From Peptococcaceae bacterium UBA4068 (lineage in GTDB: Bacteria; Bacillota; Dehalobacteriia; UBA4068): a stretch of 64,000 nt of DNA. Shown here piece by piece: positions 6,745 to 14,755 of the stretch. The translations under genes were made by a program, and so were the position numbers. The first letter of the stretch is position 1; every line of letters starts with the position of its first letter. The DNA lies in the NCBI GenBank assembly GCA_002382665.1, contig DFZA01000005.1, positions 139,142 through 203,141 of the forward strand, given 5' to 3'. The notes below the pieces were generated by a model that did no database searches, was not told where the DNA came from, and saw only the letters and a list, made by a program, of their open reading frames with translations.

Positions 6745-8559
6745 ATGACCGGTTGTATTCAAGGTAAGCTTTTAAGAGTTAATTTAACAAACGGTACTAT
6801 AACGACAGAGCCTTTAAATATGGAATATGTCCGCGAATATATCGGTGGGCGCGGTTTGGGAACAAAAATGTATTGCGAAGAAGTCGGCCCCAATGTCGAA
6901 CCGTTGGATCCGGCTAACAATATGTATTTTATAACCGGTCCGTTAACCGGTACCGGCGCACCGTCAACAGGCAGATTTATGGTAATTACCCGCGCGCCCT
7001 TGACGGGTACGATCGCTTGTTCCAATTCCGGCGGCGAGTTCGGTGCGGAGATGAAATACGCCGGTTATGACGGTTTTATCTTTGAAGGCAAATCTGAAAA
7101 GCCTGTATATCTCTGGGTTGATAACGATAAAGTGGAGCTGCGCGATGCTTCGCATCTCTGGGGTAAGGAAGTGCCCGATACTACCGATCTGCTGCGGGAA
7201 GAGACCAGCCCCAGAGCAAAAATTTCCTGCATCGGCCCAGCGGGCGAGCATCTTTGTAAATTTGCCTGTATTTTGAACGAAATGAACAGAGCTGCTGGAC
7301 GCAGCGGTGTTGGTGCTGTTATGGGCGCCAAAAACCTCAAAGCAATTGCCGTTAAAGGAAACAAAGCGGTTCATGTGCCTGATAAAGAAAAATTTGCCGA
7401 GGCGATTGCCGAGGCTACCAAAGCATTAAAAGAAAACCCTGTTACCGGTGCCGGCTTGAAGGCTTACGGTACACAGATACTTATCAATATTCTTGACCAG
7501 TCCAACGGTTTACCGATCCGCAATTTCCGTGATTCTGGCACTATCGAATGGGCGGACAATACCAGCGGCGAATACATGATCGAACACAAAAACCTGGTTC
7601 GTAACAAAGGTTGTTTCTCCTGCGTTATCGGTTGCGGCAGAGTTACCCGCACATTTAAACCTTATGCCGGTTTCGGTGAAGGCCCAGAATATGAAGCAGG
7701 TTGGGGATTTGGCGCCGACTGCGGTATCAGCGATATCGACGCTATCTGCCAGGCCAACTTCCGTTGTAACGAATTGGGTCTCGATTCGATCACTATGCCG
7801 ACCACTATTGCCTGTGCCATGGAGCTTTATGAAAGCGGCTATCTGCCTAAGGAAGACGCCGGCTGCAACTTGTCGTTCGGTAACGCCTCAATTTTAAAAG
7901 ATTTGGTGGAAAAGACCGCTTACCGCGAGGGTATCGGTAATCTTTTGGCCGAAGGTTCCTACCGTCTGGCCGAACATTACGGTCACCCCGAACTGTCAAT
8001 GAGCGTCAAAAAGCAGGAAATGCCAGCTTATGAGCCGCGTACTCTGCAAGGTATCGGTTTGGAGTATGCGACGTCCAACCGCGGCGGTTGTCACGTCCGC
8101 GGTTATATGACCTCGCCGGAAATCCTTGGTATCCCCATGAAGCTGGATCCGGCGGTTACTGAAGGCAAAGCCGCTGTTTGTAAGATTTTTCAGGATTTGA
8201 CCTCAGCAGTTGATGCCAGCGGCTTCTGCCTGTTTACTACCTTTGCACTTGACGCCAATATTATTGCCAAAGTGCTGTCGGCAGGTACGGGTATCGAGTA
8301 TTCCGGTGACGAATTGATGAAATGCGGTGAGCGCATATGGAATCTGGAACGCATATTCAATATGGCCTGCGGATTTACCGGTGCGGACGATACGCTGCCG
8401 CCGAGAATCCTTAACGAGCCGCAAAAGAATGGCGCCTATAAAGGCAGCGTCAGCCGCTTGCATGAAATGCTTCCCGAGTATTACCAATTGCGCGGTTGGA
8501 GCCCAACAGGTATTCCGACAGCGGAAAAGATGCAGGAACTAAACATTAATCAGCTCTAA
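6745..8559 (+). CDS. aor: Aldehyde ferredoxin oxidoreductase, tungstopterin catalytic subunit
   Basis: 604 residues, normal AOR length, full-length family match. The N-terminal AFOR_N domain ('LLRVNLTNGTI', 'YIGGRGLGTKMYCEE') holds the bis-pterin site. The [4Fe-4S] ligands appear as CxxCxxxC in 'KGCFSCVIGCGR', with the later DxxGxC motif in 'DASGFCLF'. The family oxidises aldehydes to carboxylates, or reduces acids when run in reverse, at a tungsten (or Mo) bis-molybdopterin centre. With the ferredoxin upstream and NuoEFG-like subunits downstream, it resembles WorL of the multi-subunit electron-bifurcating oxidoreductases. The substrate cannot be read from sequence. Confidence 0.93.
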   Translation: MTGCIQGKLLRVNLTNGTITTEPLNMEYVREYIGGRGLGTKMYCEEVGPNVEPLDPANNMYFITGPLTGTGAPSTGRFMVITRAPLTGTIACSNSGGEFGAEMKYAGYDGFIFEGKSEKPVYLWVDNDKVELRDASHLWGKEVPDTTDLLREETSPRAKISCIGPAGEHLCKFACILNEMNRAAGRSGVGAVMGAKNLKAIAVKGNKAVHVPDKEKFAEAIAEATKALKENPVTGAGLKAYGTQILINILDQSNGLPIRNFRDSGTIEWADNTSGEYMIEHKNLVRNKGCFSCVIGCGRVTRTFKPYAGFGEGPEYEAGWGFGADCGISDIDAICQANFRCNELGLDSITMPTTIACAMELYESGYLPKEDAGCNLSFGNASILKDLVEKTAYREGIGNLLAEGSYRLAEHYGHPELSMSVKKQEMPAYEPRTLQGIGLEYATSNRGGCHVRGYMTSPEILGIPMKLDPAVTEGKAAVCKIFQDLTSAVDASGFCLFTTFALDANIIAKVLSAGTGIEYSGDELMKCGERIWNLERIFNMACGFTGADDTLPPRILNEPQKNGAYKGSVSRLHEMLPEYYQLRGWSPTGIPTAEKMQELNINQL

Positions 8560-8567
8560 AATAAAAC

Positions 8568-8610
8568 GAGAGGGAAGGGAAAGGAGCTTGGTTCTCCTTT
8601 CCCTCTCTTT
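8568..8610 (+). terminator. Strong hairpin between aor and the NuoE-like gene
   Basis: GAGAGGG...GGAAAGGAG pairs with CTCCTTTCCCTCTC (with a purine-rich bulge), followed by a short TTTC stretch. Without a long T run it may be a partial terminator or an mRNA-stabilising hairpin that makes the ferredoxin-AOR pair more abundant than the downstream electron-transfer genes. Confidence 0.65.
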
Positions 8611-8633
8611 CACAATGGCTGGGGGGAATAATT

Positions 8634-9122
8634 ATGAGTGAATCGCTGAAAATCAGAACGGAATCATTGGAGATTGCCCAAAAATATCAGCCCAAACGAC
8701 GGTATTTATTGGCGATCCTGCAGGATATACAAAAACATTATAATTATTTGCCTGCGGAAGCGATGGAAACAGTTGCCCGCTACCTCAGTGTGCCATTGGT
8801 AAAGGTTTATGGCATGGCGACTTTTTATAAAGCTTTCAGCCTTACCCCTAAGGGTAAGTACATTATAAAAGTATGTGACGGCACCGCCTGTCATATCAAA
8901 GGCTCCGTAAACCTGCTTGATGAGGTCAAAATGATTCTCGGTATAGAACCCGGACAGACCACCGACGACGGCTTGTTTTCGTTGGAAACGGTTGCCTGCA
9001 TCGGCGCTTGCGGTTTAGCGCCTGTGGCGGTTATCAACGATGAATATCACGGTAATTTAACGCCTGCTTCCTTGAGACAAATACTTGAGCAATATCAAGG
9101 AGGGATGAAAGATGCAAAATAA
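8634..9122 (+). CDS. NuoE-like [2Fe-2S] subunit
   Basis: 162 residues of the NuoE/HydC/HndA thioredoxin-like family. The four [2Fe-2S] ligands fall in 'VCDGTACHIKG' and 'CIGACGLAPV'. The N-terminal helical part ('QPKRRYLLAILQDIQKHYNY') is typical. It carries electrons between the flavin subunit and the rest of the complex. It overlaps the start of the NuoF-like gene by 11 bp and has GGGGGGAATAATT ahead of its ATG. In the bifurcating oxidoreductase scheme it corresponds to WorA. Confidence 0.92.
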   Translation: MSESLKIRTESLEIAQKYQPKRRYLLAILQDIQKHYNYLPAEAMETVARYLSVPLVKVYGMATFYKAFSLTPKGKYIIKVCDGTACHIKGSVNLLDEVKMILGIEPGQTTDDGLFSLETVACIGACGLAPVAVINDEYHGNLTPASLRQILEQYQGGMKDAK

Positions 9123-10908
9123 AAAGACCATATTTATTTGCTGCGGTACCGGCTGCCAGGCCAACGGCAGTATGAAAATATACCAGGCGATGCTGAAAGC
9201 AATATCCGGGCTGAATTTAGATGTTGAAGTTATACCGGATATCAAAAAAACCGGCTGCCATGGACTATGCCAAAAAGGCCCGTTGGTGCATATAGCGCCG
9301 AAGGAAATAACTTATATCCATGTTAAAACTGCAGATGTGCCGGAGATCATTGAACGCAGCATTATCAAAGACGAAGTGATTGACAGGCTGCTCTATTTCG
9401 ATAAACAACAAAACGCCAAAGTGCAGTCCAAAAGTGATTGGACGTTTGAAAAGAAGCAGTACCGGATCGCTTTGCGCCATTGCGGCGGTATCGCCAACGA
9501 CAGCATCGACGATTATATTGACAAAGGCGGCTATCAGGGGCTGGAAAAGGTCTTGAAAACCATGACCCCGGAAGAAGTAATAGATGTAATTAAAAAATCC
9601 GGTCTGCGCGGCAGAGGTGGCGGCGGTTTCCCGACCGGTTTGAAATGGACGTTTGCCGCCAAAGCACAGGGCGACGTTAAATATGTTATCTGCAACGGCG
9701 ACGAGGGCGACCCGGGAGCGTTCATGGATCGTTCAATCATGGAAGGCGACCCGCATACGGTTTTGGAAGGCATGGCTATCTGCGGTTATGCCATCGGCGC
9801 CAATCAAGGTTTCCTTTATATCCGTGACGAATACGGACTGGCCGTGGAAAACATGAGAAAGGCGATTGCCGACGCGCATAGCAAAGGCCTGCTTGGTAAA
9901 AATATTTGCGACAGCGGTTTTGCCTTTGATGCGGAAGTGGTTCGCGGCGGCGGCGCTTTTGTCTGCGGCGAGGAAACTTCTCTGATCCATTCCATTGAAG
10001 GCTCAACCGGTGAACCGACGCCCAAACCGCCGTTCCCGGCCAACCAGGGCTTGTGGGGTAAACCGACGATTATCAACAACGTCGAGACCTGGGCCAATGT
10101 GCCGGTGATTATCAATAAAGGCGCGGATTGGTTTGCCGCCATCGGCAGTGAAAAGAGCAAAGGCACCAAAGTTTTTGCGCTGGTCGGTAAAATTAATAAT
10201 ACCGGTTTGGTAGAGGTGCCGATGGGCATCAAGCTACGCGAGATCATCTACGATATCGGCGGCGGCGTCGGCAAAAACCGTAAGTTCAAAGCCGTTCAGA
10301 CCGGCGGCCCTTCCGGTGGCTGTATCCCCGAGAGTAAACTCGATCTGCCTATCGATTACGATTCGCTAATTGCCGAAGGTTCGATGATGGGTTCCGGCGG
10401 TATGATCGTCATCGACGACCGTACCTGTATGGTTGAATTTGCCCGCTATTACCTGAAGTTCCTCTCCGAGGAATCGTGCGGCAAATGCGTGCCCTGCCGT
10501 GAAGGCATCAAGAGTATGCTCAAGATACTCACCGATATTTGCGAAGGTAGAGGGCAGGCGGGGGATATCGAATTACTGGAAGAAATCGGGGCTATGGTCA
10601 AGGCCAATTCCTTGTGTGGTCTTGGTAAAACAGCGCCCAACCCAGTGCTTTCCAATATTGCCAACTTCCGTGACGAATTTGAAGCGCATATCAATGACAA
10701 ACGCTGTCCGGCCGGTGTCTGTAAGAACCTGACCAAGCTCTACATTGACAGCAAAGTCTGTATCGGCTGCGGTTTATGCGTCAAATCCTGTCCAGTGGGG
10801 GCAATCAGCGGCGAGAAGAAACAGCCGCATGTATTGGATGAAGAAAAATGTATCAAATGCAGCAGCTGCCGCGAACGTTGCGCGGTAGATGCGGTCCGTG
10901 TGCGGTAA
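9112..10908 (+). CDS. NuoF-like FMN/NAD(H)-binding subunit
   Basis: 598 residues in the order seen in bifurcating HydB/HndC/WorB proteins. An N-terminal thioredoxin-like [2Fe-2S] domain (Cys around 10-15 and 49-53) comes first. The FMN/NADH domain follows ('GLRGRGGGGFPTGLKW', 'CNGDEGDPGAFMDR', 'GGGAFVCGEETSL'), then a SLBB region, the 4Fe-4S site 'ESCGKCVPCREG', and a C-terminal 2x[4Fe-4S] ferredoxin ('CIGCGLCVKSCP', 'CIKCSSCRERC'). It is expected to exchange electrons with NAD(H). The extra N- and C-terminal Fe-S domains distinguish it from plain respiratory NuoF. Confidence 0.92.
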   Translation: MQNKKTIFICCGTGCQANGSMKIYQAMLKAISGLNLDVEVIPDIKKTGCHGLCQKGPLVHIAPKEITYIHVKTADVPEIIERSIIKDEVIDRLLYFDKQQNAKVQSKSDWTFEKKQYRIALRHCGGIANDSIDDYIDKGGYQGLEKVLKTMTPEEVIDVIKKSGLRGRGGGGFPTGLKWTFAAKAQGDVKYVICNGDEGDPGAFMDRSIMEGDPHTVLEGMAICGYAIGANQGFLYIRDEYGLAVENMRKAIADAHSKGLLGKNICDSGFAFDAEVVRGGGAFVCGEETSLIHSIEGSTGEPTPKPPFPANQGLWGKPTIINNVETWANVPVIINKGADWFAAIGSEKSKGTKVFALVGKINNTGLVEVPMGIKLREIIYDIGGGVGKNRKFKAVQTGGPSGGCIPESKLDLPIDYDSLIAEGSMMGSGGMIVIDDRTCMVEFARYYLKFLSEESCGKCVPCREGIKSMLKILTDICEGRGQAGDIELLEEIGAMVKANSLCGLGKTAPNPVLSNIANFRDEFEAHINDKRCPAGVCKNLTKLYIDSKVCIGCGLCVKSCPVGAISGEKKQPHVLDEEKCIKCSSCRERCAVDAVRVR

Positions 10909-10922
10909 AGGAGGCGAGGATT

Positions 10923-11705
10923 ATGCAAATTATTATTAACGGAAAAACATATGCAGCAAATCCCGGCGAGAAAATTTTGGATGTAGCACGGCGAAACCGC
11001 GTTGAGATACCAACTTTATGCCATTCGGAAGCGCTGCCGGGTTTGGCCTCCTGCCGTTTATGCATGGTTGAAGTACACGAAGGCGGCAGAACACAAGAAG
11101 TCGCTGCTTGCACATATCCGGTTACCGACGGTATGGAAGTGGTCACAGATAGTGAAATGATTACTGCCAAACGTAAGATATTGCTGGCATTGTATAATTT
11201 GATAGCGCCGGACAGTGAGAGAATTAAGGGGTTGATGGCGCGCTATCATGTAGAACCGTTTGACCGTTTGCAAGCGGATGCGGAAAATAAGTGCATCCTT
11301 TGCGGGCTGTGCGTCAAAGCCTGCGAGGAATTAGGAACCAATGCGATTTCCACGCTGTTCAGGGGCACAAAGAAGAAGATCGGTACGGCCTTCGAGCAAC
11401 CTGCGGCGGAATGCATCGGTTGCGGTTCCTGCGCCAGTGTCTGCCCGACGCAGGCCATCGAGATGACCGAAGCGGACGGAAAGCGCACGATCTGGGATAA
11501 GACGTTCGAGCTGCTGCGCTGTCAGGATTGCGGCGAATACTACACAACGCCGGAAGCGCTGGCACATGTGCGCCAAAAACTGGGCGATACGGTGGGCAAT
11601 ATCGAGGAGCTGGAGCTTTGCGACTATTGTAAAAGCAGAAGGGCGGCGGAAAAACTCAAGAACGGCTTGCGTTTAAACGAGCTTTTTGATGCGACTGTTA
11701 AGTAA
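10923..11705 (+). CDS. NuoG-like/HydA-like short Fe-S subunit
   Basis: 260 residues. An N-terminal [2Fe-2S] ferredoxin fold ('CRLCMVEV' and nearby Cys) is followed by two [4Fe-4S] motifs, 'CILCGLCVKACEE' and 'CIGCGSCASVCPTQAIEM'. The C-terminal tail has two further CxxC pairs ('CQDCG', 'CDYCK') that could hold Zn or another cluster. It lacks the molybdopterin domain of NuoG and the H-cluster of HydA, as in WorC-type subunits. The ATG at 10923 follows AAAGGAGGCGAGG, 14 bp after the NuoF-like stop; a longer reading into the upstream gene is not credible. Confidence 0.88.
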   Translation: MQIIINGKTYAANPGEKILDVARRNRVEIPTLCHSEALPGLASCRLCMVEVHEGGRTQEVAACTYPVTDGMEVVTDSEMITAKRKILLALYNLIAPDSERIKGLMARYHVEPFDRLQADAENKCILCGLCVKACEELGTNAISTLFRGTKKKIGTAFEQPAAECIGCGSCASVCPTQAIEMTEADGKRTIWDKTFELLRCQDCGEYYTTPEALAHVRQKLGDTVGNIEELELCDYCKSRRAAEKLKNGLRLNELFDATVK

Positions 11706-11726
11706 TTGTTGTAAGGGGTGAGAGGA

Positions 11727-12005
11727 ATGATAATCAAATATTTTGCTTATATCCGCGATTATACCGGAGTAAAACAAACGGATTGGCATGCTGCGGTTAC
11801 CGACCTTGAAGATCTGTTACAGCAACTGTCTAAAAAGCATGGTAGACAATTCCGCGACGCAGTGTTTGACGAGACGCAAACCGGCCTCAATGAGGAGATC
11901 ATTATTCTTGTCAATGGCCGACACGTGCAGCACCTGAACGGTATTCACACCGAACTCACCCCAAATGATTTGATCGCCATCTTCCCCGTAGTTGCCGGGG
12001 GATAA
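11727..12005 (+). CDS. MoaD/ThiS-family sulfur carrier-like protein
   Basis: 92 residues ending in the diagnostic Gly-Gly ('FPVVAGG'), with the ubiquitin-like pattern of MoaD ('VTDLEDLLQQLSKKHG', 'ILVNGR', 'DLIAIFP'). MoaD supplies thiocarboxylate sulfur for molybdopterin synthesis. Dedicated MoaD-like genes are common next to tungsten AOR genes, consistent with tungstopterin supply. AAGGGGTGAGAGG precedes the ATG at 11727. It is the last gene of the operon, with a terminator immediately after. Confidence 0.88.
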   Translation: MIIKYFAYIRDYTGVKQTDWHAAVTDLEDLLQQLSKKHGRQFRDAVFDETQTGLNEEIIILVNGRHVQHLNGIHTELTPNDLIAIFPVVAGG

Positions 12006-12021
12006 AGAGAAATATTTATTA

Positions 12022-12045
12022 AAACACCCGTAAGGGTGTTTTTTT
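12022..12045 (+). terminator. Terminator of the oxidoreductase operon
   Basis: ACACCC-GTAA-GGGTGT hairpin followed by seven T. The same hairpin and the 30 bp after it are duplicated at 13947-13994. Confidence 0.9.
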
Positions 12046-12070
12046 ATGAGGTATTTGTAAATTAATGAAT
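12024..12070 (+). repeat. Direct repeat, left copy, flanking the methyltransferase/IS region
   Basis: 47 bp starting with the terminator hairpin. It matches 13947-13994 with two substitutions and one single-base indel. The duplication brackets 1.9 kb of AT-rich foreign-looking sequence. Confidence 0.8.
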
Positions 12071-12163
12071 ATGTCTAAATAATCACTTTCAATAAGTAAA
12101 ATTATTTATTTATCAAACACCTTTTATCGATATATTGATATATATACATAGAAGGAGATAAAA

Positions 12164-13504
12164 ATGGAAAAATTGGAATTACTGCCTCAAATACTCAACC
12201 TAAACAGTACGCTATTTGATGCTGTGGATTATGTTAAGCAAAATATTAATACCAGTTCTGATATTAATATAATTTTAACTGATATAAAAAATGTATTAAA
12301 AACTATTTCTTCACAAGCTTCTATGGTTTTAGATAAGAATAAAGCGACAGAAATACATCAGATCTCGAATAAATTACTGAATTGCTGCAATGCTCTTATT
12401 AGTAACCAAAAGTCAGTGCATAACTTTATTAATAGTTTTAATGAATGGAAGAATATTTCTGAAAACTACTTTTATTTGGAATCCATTGGTGCAGCCAATA
12501 CTTGCGGCAATGATCATAATGAAAAAGCAATTGAATTGTTGGAACTTGTTTTATCATATAATACGCAAGCACAGATAAAAGCGTTAGCAGGTTTTATTTT
12601 AAGTCGTAAGCTTAGTAAACAGCAGCCACTTAAAGCATATAATCTTGGCATGGAAGCATTTGAAATAAATAATTCGCTTTGCGAAAATATTACTCAAAAT
12701 GACTCTCATGTTCATAATTATGTATACAATAAAGTAGAAGATAATTTTTTTAAAGAGTGTCCTATATGTCATAAAGGGACAGGATCTCCATATTTTTGCG
12801 CAACACCATTACTTATGTCAAATTATACATCATTATTTAATCCAATTAAATTATGGATGAAATGCAGTTCTTGTGGCCAACTCTATGCATATAATTTTCC
12901 TCAAAAACTAGTGAGACCGCAGCCGGATGTAGAGGAACTTGGCGACAAGATTTATATGAATTCGCGGCCACAGTATTTGCCAATATTCGGAACTATTCTC
13001 AAACGAATTTTATCTTTTTCAAATGGAAATAAACTGTTAGAGGTTGGTGCTGGAACCGGAGAGCTTATAGCGACAGCTTTGGAATTTGGATGTGAGGTTG
13101 AGGCAGTAGAGATATCTAAAAGGCAGTCTCAAAGATTAAACGATCTATTGGAAGTCGAAGTACATTGTATGGACTTCTTAAAGTATAATAGTTCAGAAAA
13201 GTATGACATTATTACAATGGGGGATGTGCTGGAGCATATAATAGATCCGACAGCTGCAATAAAAAAAGCATATGAGCTTTTAGAAAATGATGGGGTAATC
13301 TGGATATCAACACCTAACTTTGAAAGTGGTTTTTCAAGGATTATGAAATATAGCGATTCTATGTGGAACGAACCATGGCATATCGTATATTTTTCGTATA
13401 GCGGGTTGAAGGAACTTCTTTGTGAGAATGGATTTATTATTTTAGATTATGAAATTAGCACAAGATATAACGGTTCTATGGAGGTTATCGCAAGAAAGGC
13501 TTAA
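12164..13504 (+). CDS. Class I SAM-dependent methyltransferase with N-terminal helical and Zn-ribbon-like region
   Basis: 446 residues. The N-terminal 200 residues are helical and low in complexity. A Cys4 segment follows ('CPICHKG', then 'CSSCGQ', about residues 205-245). The C-terminal methyltransferase domain has motif I 'LLEVGAGTGELIATALEFG', 'MGDVLEHIIDP' and 'ISTPNFE', typical of the UbiE/Methyltransf_23 type. Codon use is clearly more AT-rich than the neighbours, and the gene sits between duplicated flanks beside an IS3 remnant, so recent acquisition is likely. The substrate is unknown; glycan or small-molecule methylation is common in the family. Ribosome-binding site AGAAGGAGA. Confidence 0.85.
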   Translation: MEKLELLPQILNLNSTLFDAVDYVKQNINTSSDINIILTDIKNVLKTISSQASMVLDKNKATEIHQISNKLLNCCNALISNQKSVHNFINSFNEWKNISENYFYLESIGAANTCGNDHNEKAIELLELVLSYNTQAQIKALAGFILSRKLSKQQPLKAYNLGMEAFEINNSLCENITQNDSHVHNYVYNKVEDNFFKECPICHKGTGSPYFCATPLLMSNYTSLFNPIKLWMKCSSCGQLYAYNFPQKLVRPQPDVEELGDKIYMNSRPQYLPIFGTILKRILSFSNGNKLLEVGAGTGELIATALEFGCEVEAVEISKRQSQRLNDLLEVEVHCMDFLKYNSSEKYDIITMGDVLEHIIDPTAAIKKAYELLENDGVIWISTPNFESGFSRIMKYSDSMWNEPWHIVYFSYSGLKELLCENGFIILDYEISTRYNGSMEVIARKA

Positions 13505-13615
13505 TACGTTTCATTTTATCTACAAAGTTAATGAGTATGAATCAGAATAAAACGGTAGCACTTTTATATTGCAAAAGAAAAGAGTCTTTGACTCTCAATT
13601 ATATTTAATAAGTTT

Positions 13616-13875
13616 TTATTCATACATTTCCCGCATATGCCCCAGCCAGTAATATACACAATCGGCGAATTGATATTTTTTGTGTATATCCATTACTAAT
13701 CCGTCCAGTACCTGCTGAGATCTTACATATTGGTTGATTGTGCCTCTCCTCTGCACCTATTTGTAATAGCCTGATCGAGAGATACCGAACAGCTCATACA
13801 GTCAATTAACCGAAAATTGCTCCTGCTCATTAAAACTTTTTGCACTACTGCCAATCTTTTTGATGCCCCATTTTC
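13616..13875 (-). pseudogene. IS3-family transposase OrfB remnant
   Basis: On the minus strand the broken reading 'YELFGISRSGYYK', stop, then 'TINQYVRSQQVLDGLVMDI' matches the N-terminal part of IS3/IS150-type OrfB. An in-frame stop, a frameshift before 'YELFG' and loss of the DDE catalytic part make it inactive. 13505-13615 holds only a weak GAGTC/GACTC hairpin behind the methyltransferase gene. Confidence 0.7.
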
Positions 13876-13904
13876 TCATCTCCTTTCCTCTGTGATTAGA
13901 TAAC

Positions 13905-13941
13905 AAAGATGGTAGACACGGTTTTTGTGTCTACCATCTTT
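13905..13941. repeat. Palindrome, copy 2 of the dispersed inverted repeat
   Basis: Arms of 15 bp (AAAGATGGTAGACAC and complement) around a short GGTTTTT-type loop, followed by T. It shares its core with 517-572 and lies between the IS3 remnant and the right direct repeat, so it may be part of a mobile element or its scar. Confidence 0.7.
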
Positions 13942-13946
13942 TTACC

Positions 13947-13994
13947 ACACCCGCAAGGGTGCTTTTTTATGAGGTATTTGTAAAATTAATGAAT
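13947..13994 (+). repeat. Direct repeat, right copy
   Basis: Near-identical to 12024-12070, including the terminator hairpin. It marks the right edge of the inserted segment. Confidence 0.8.
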
Positions 13995-14046
13995 TTATGC
14001 TACTTTATAAAATATAACTAAATAGTCAAGTCTAATGGAGGCGAAT

Positions 14047-14694
14047 ATGGGCTTATTTAAACCGGAGTGGATGAATGATGACCAAAACAAAGCGTTGGCG
14101 GCAGTGGGGAAGACCACGAGTCAGGTGACACTGATGCGCGTGGCGCTCAAAGCCAAGTCGCGCGCCGTCGGTTTGGCAGCCGTCATCAAACTGACCGACC
14201 GCCAAAAACTGGCCAAGTTAGCGGTAGAAAGCGATGATTATCAGGTTAAAGAAACGGCCTGCGCCAAACTCGGCGGACATAAATGGGTTGCCATTGATGA
14301 TAAATGCAATTACCGCTGCTCTATCTGCGACGAAAAAAAGACAATGCATAAAGTCATACGCCAAAGCCCTTGCGTAGCCTTGTGTGAAGAGTGCGGCGAA
14401 AAGATCGAGGAGCACAGGTGGAATACTGTTATTGAACAAGTGCCGACGACCATGCGGGACAGAAAAACCGGCATGATTATCTATAGCAGTGTTTACAAAC
14501 AAGGCTGCACTTGCGAAAGGTGCGGTGAATTGAACCCCAAAGGAGTACATGAGTTTGCGATATTCCACGAACCGGAATATGTAGTATTTAAATGCAAGCA
14601 TTGCGGTCTGGTCAAATCGCGAATGACGTATGAAGAAGCAGACCGCAAACGTTATGAAAACGATGTCAATGCCGACGAGGGCATATTTAAGTGA
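14047..14694 (+). CDS. HEAT-like/zinc-ribbon protein of unknown function
   Basis: 215 residues. An Ala/Lys-rich helical N-terminus (about 1-80, 'LAKLAVESDDYQVKETACAK' resembling a HEAT-type repeat) is followed by at least three CxxC pairs ('CSIC', 'CEEC', 'CERC', 'CKHC') forming probable zinc ribbons. I recognise no specific family. The ATG at 14047 is preceded by GGAGGCG; the ATG at 14035 overlaps this ribosome-binding site. It was probably adjacent to the MoaD gene before the methyltransferase/IS insertion. Confidence 0.7.
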   Translation: MGLFKPEWMNDDQNKALAAVGKTTSQVTLMRVALKAKSRAVGLAAVIKLTDRQKLAKLAVESDDYQVKETACAKLGGHKWVAIDDKCNYRCSICDEKKTMHKVIRQSPCVALCEECGEKIEEHRWNTVIEQVPTTMRDRKTGMIIYSSVYKQGCTCERCGELNPKGVHEFAIFHEPEYVVFKCKHCGLVKSRMTYEEADRKRYENDVNADEGIFK

Positions 14695-14708
14695 AATTAT
14701 ATATGAGC

Positions 14709-14740
14709 AGGGCGTGTCTTGGTATATAGACACGCCCTTT
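14709..14740. terminator. Bidirectional terminator
   Basis: AGGGCGTGTCT pairs with AGACACGCCCT, followed by TTTAAT, between the convergent Zn-ribbon and hydrolase genes. Confidence 0.8.
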
Positions 14741-14755
14741 AATATTTTCAGCAGA

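Noticed and set aside
12090..12160. Sigma-28-like ATCGATAT before the methyltransferase gene
   Set aside because: No TAAA/TAAT box at the right distance; AT-rich context makes a chance match likely.
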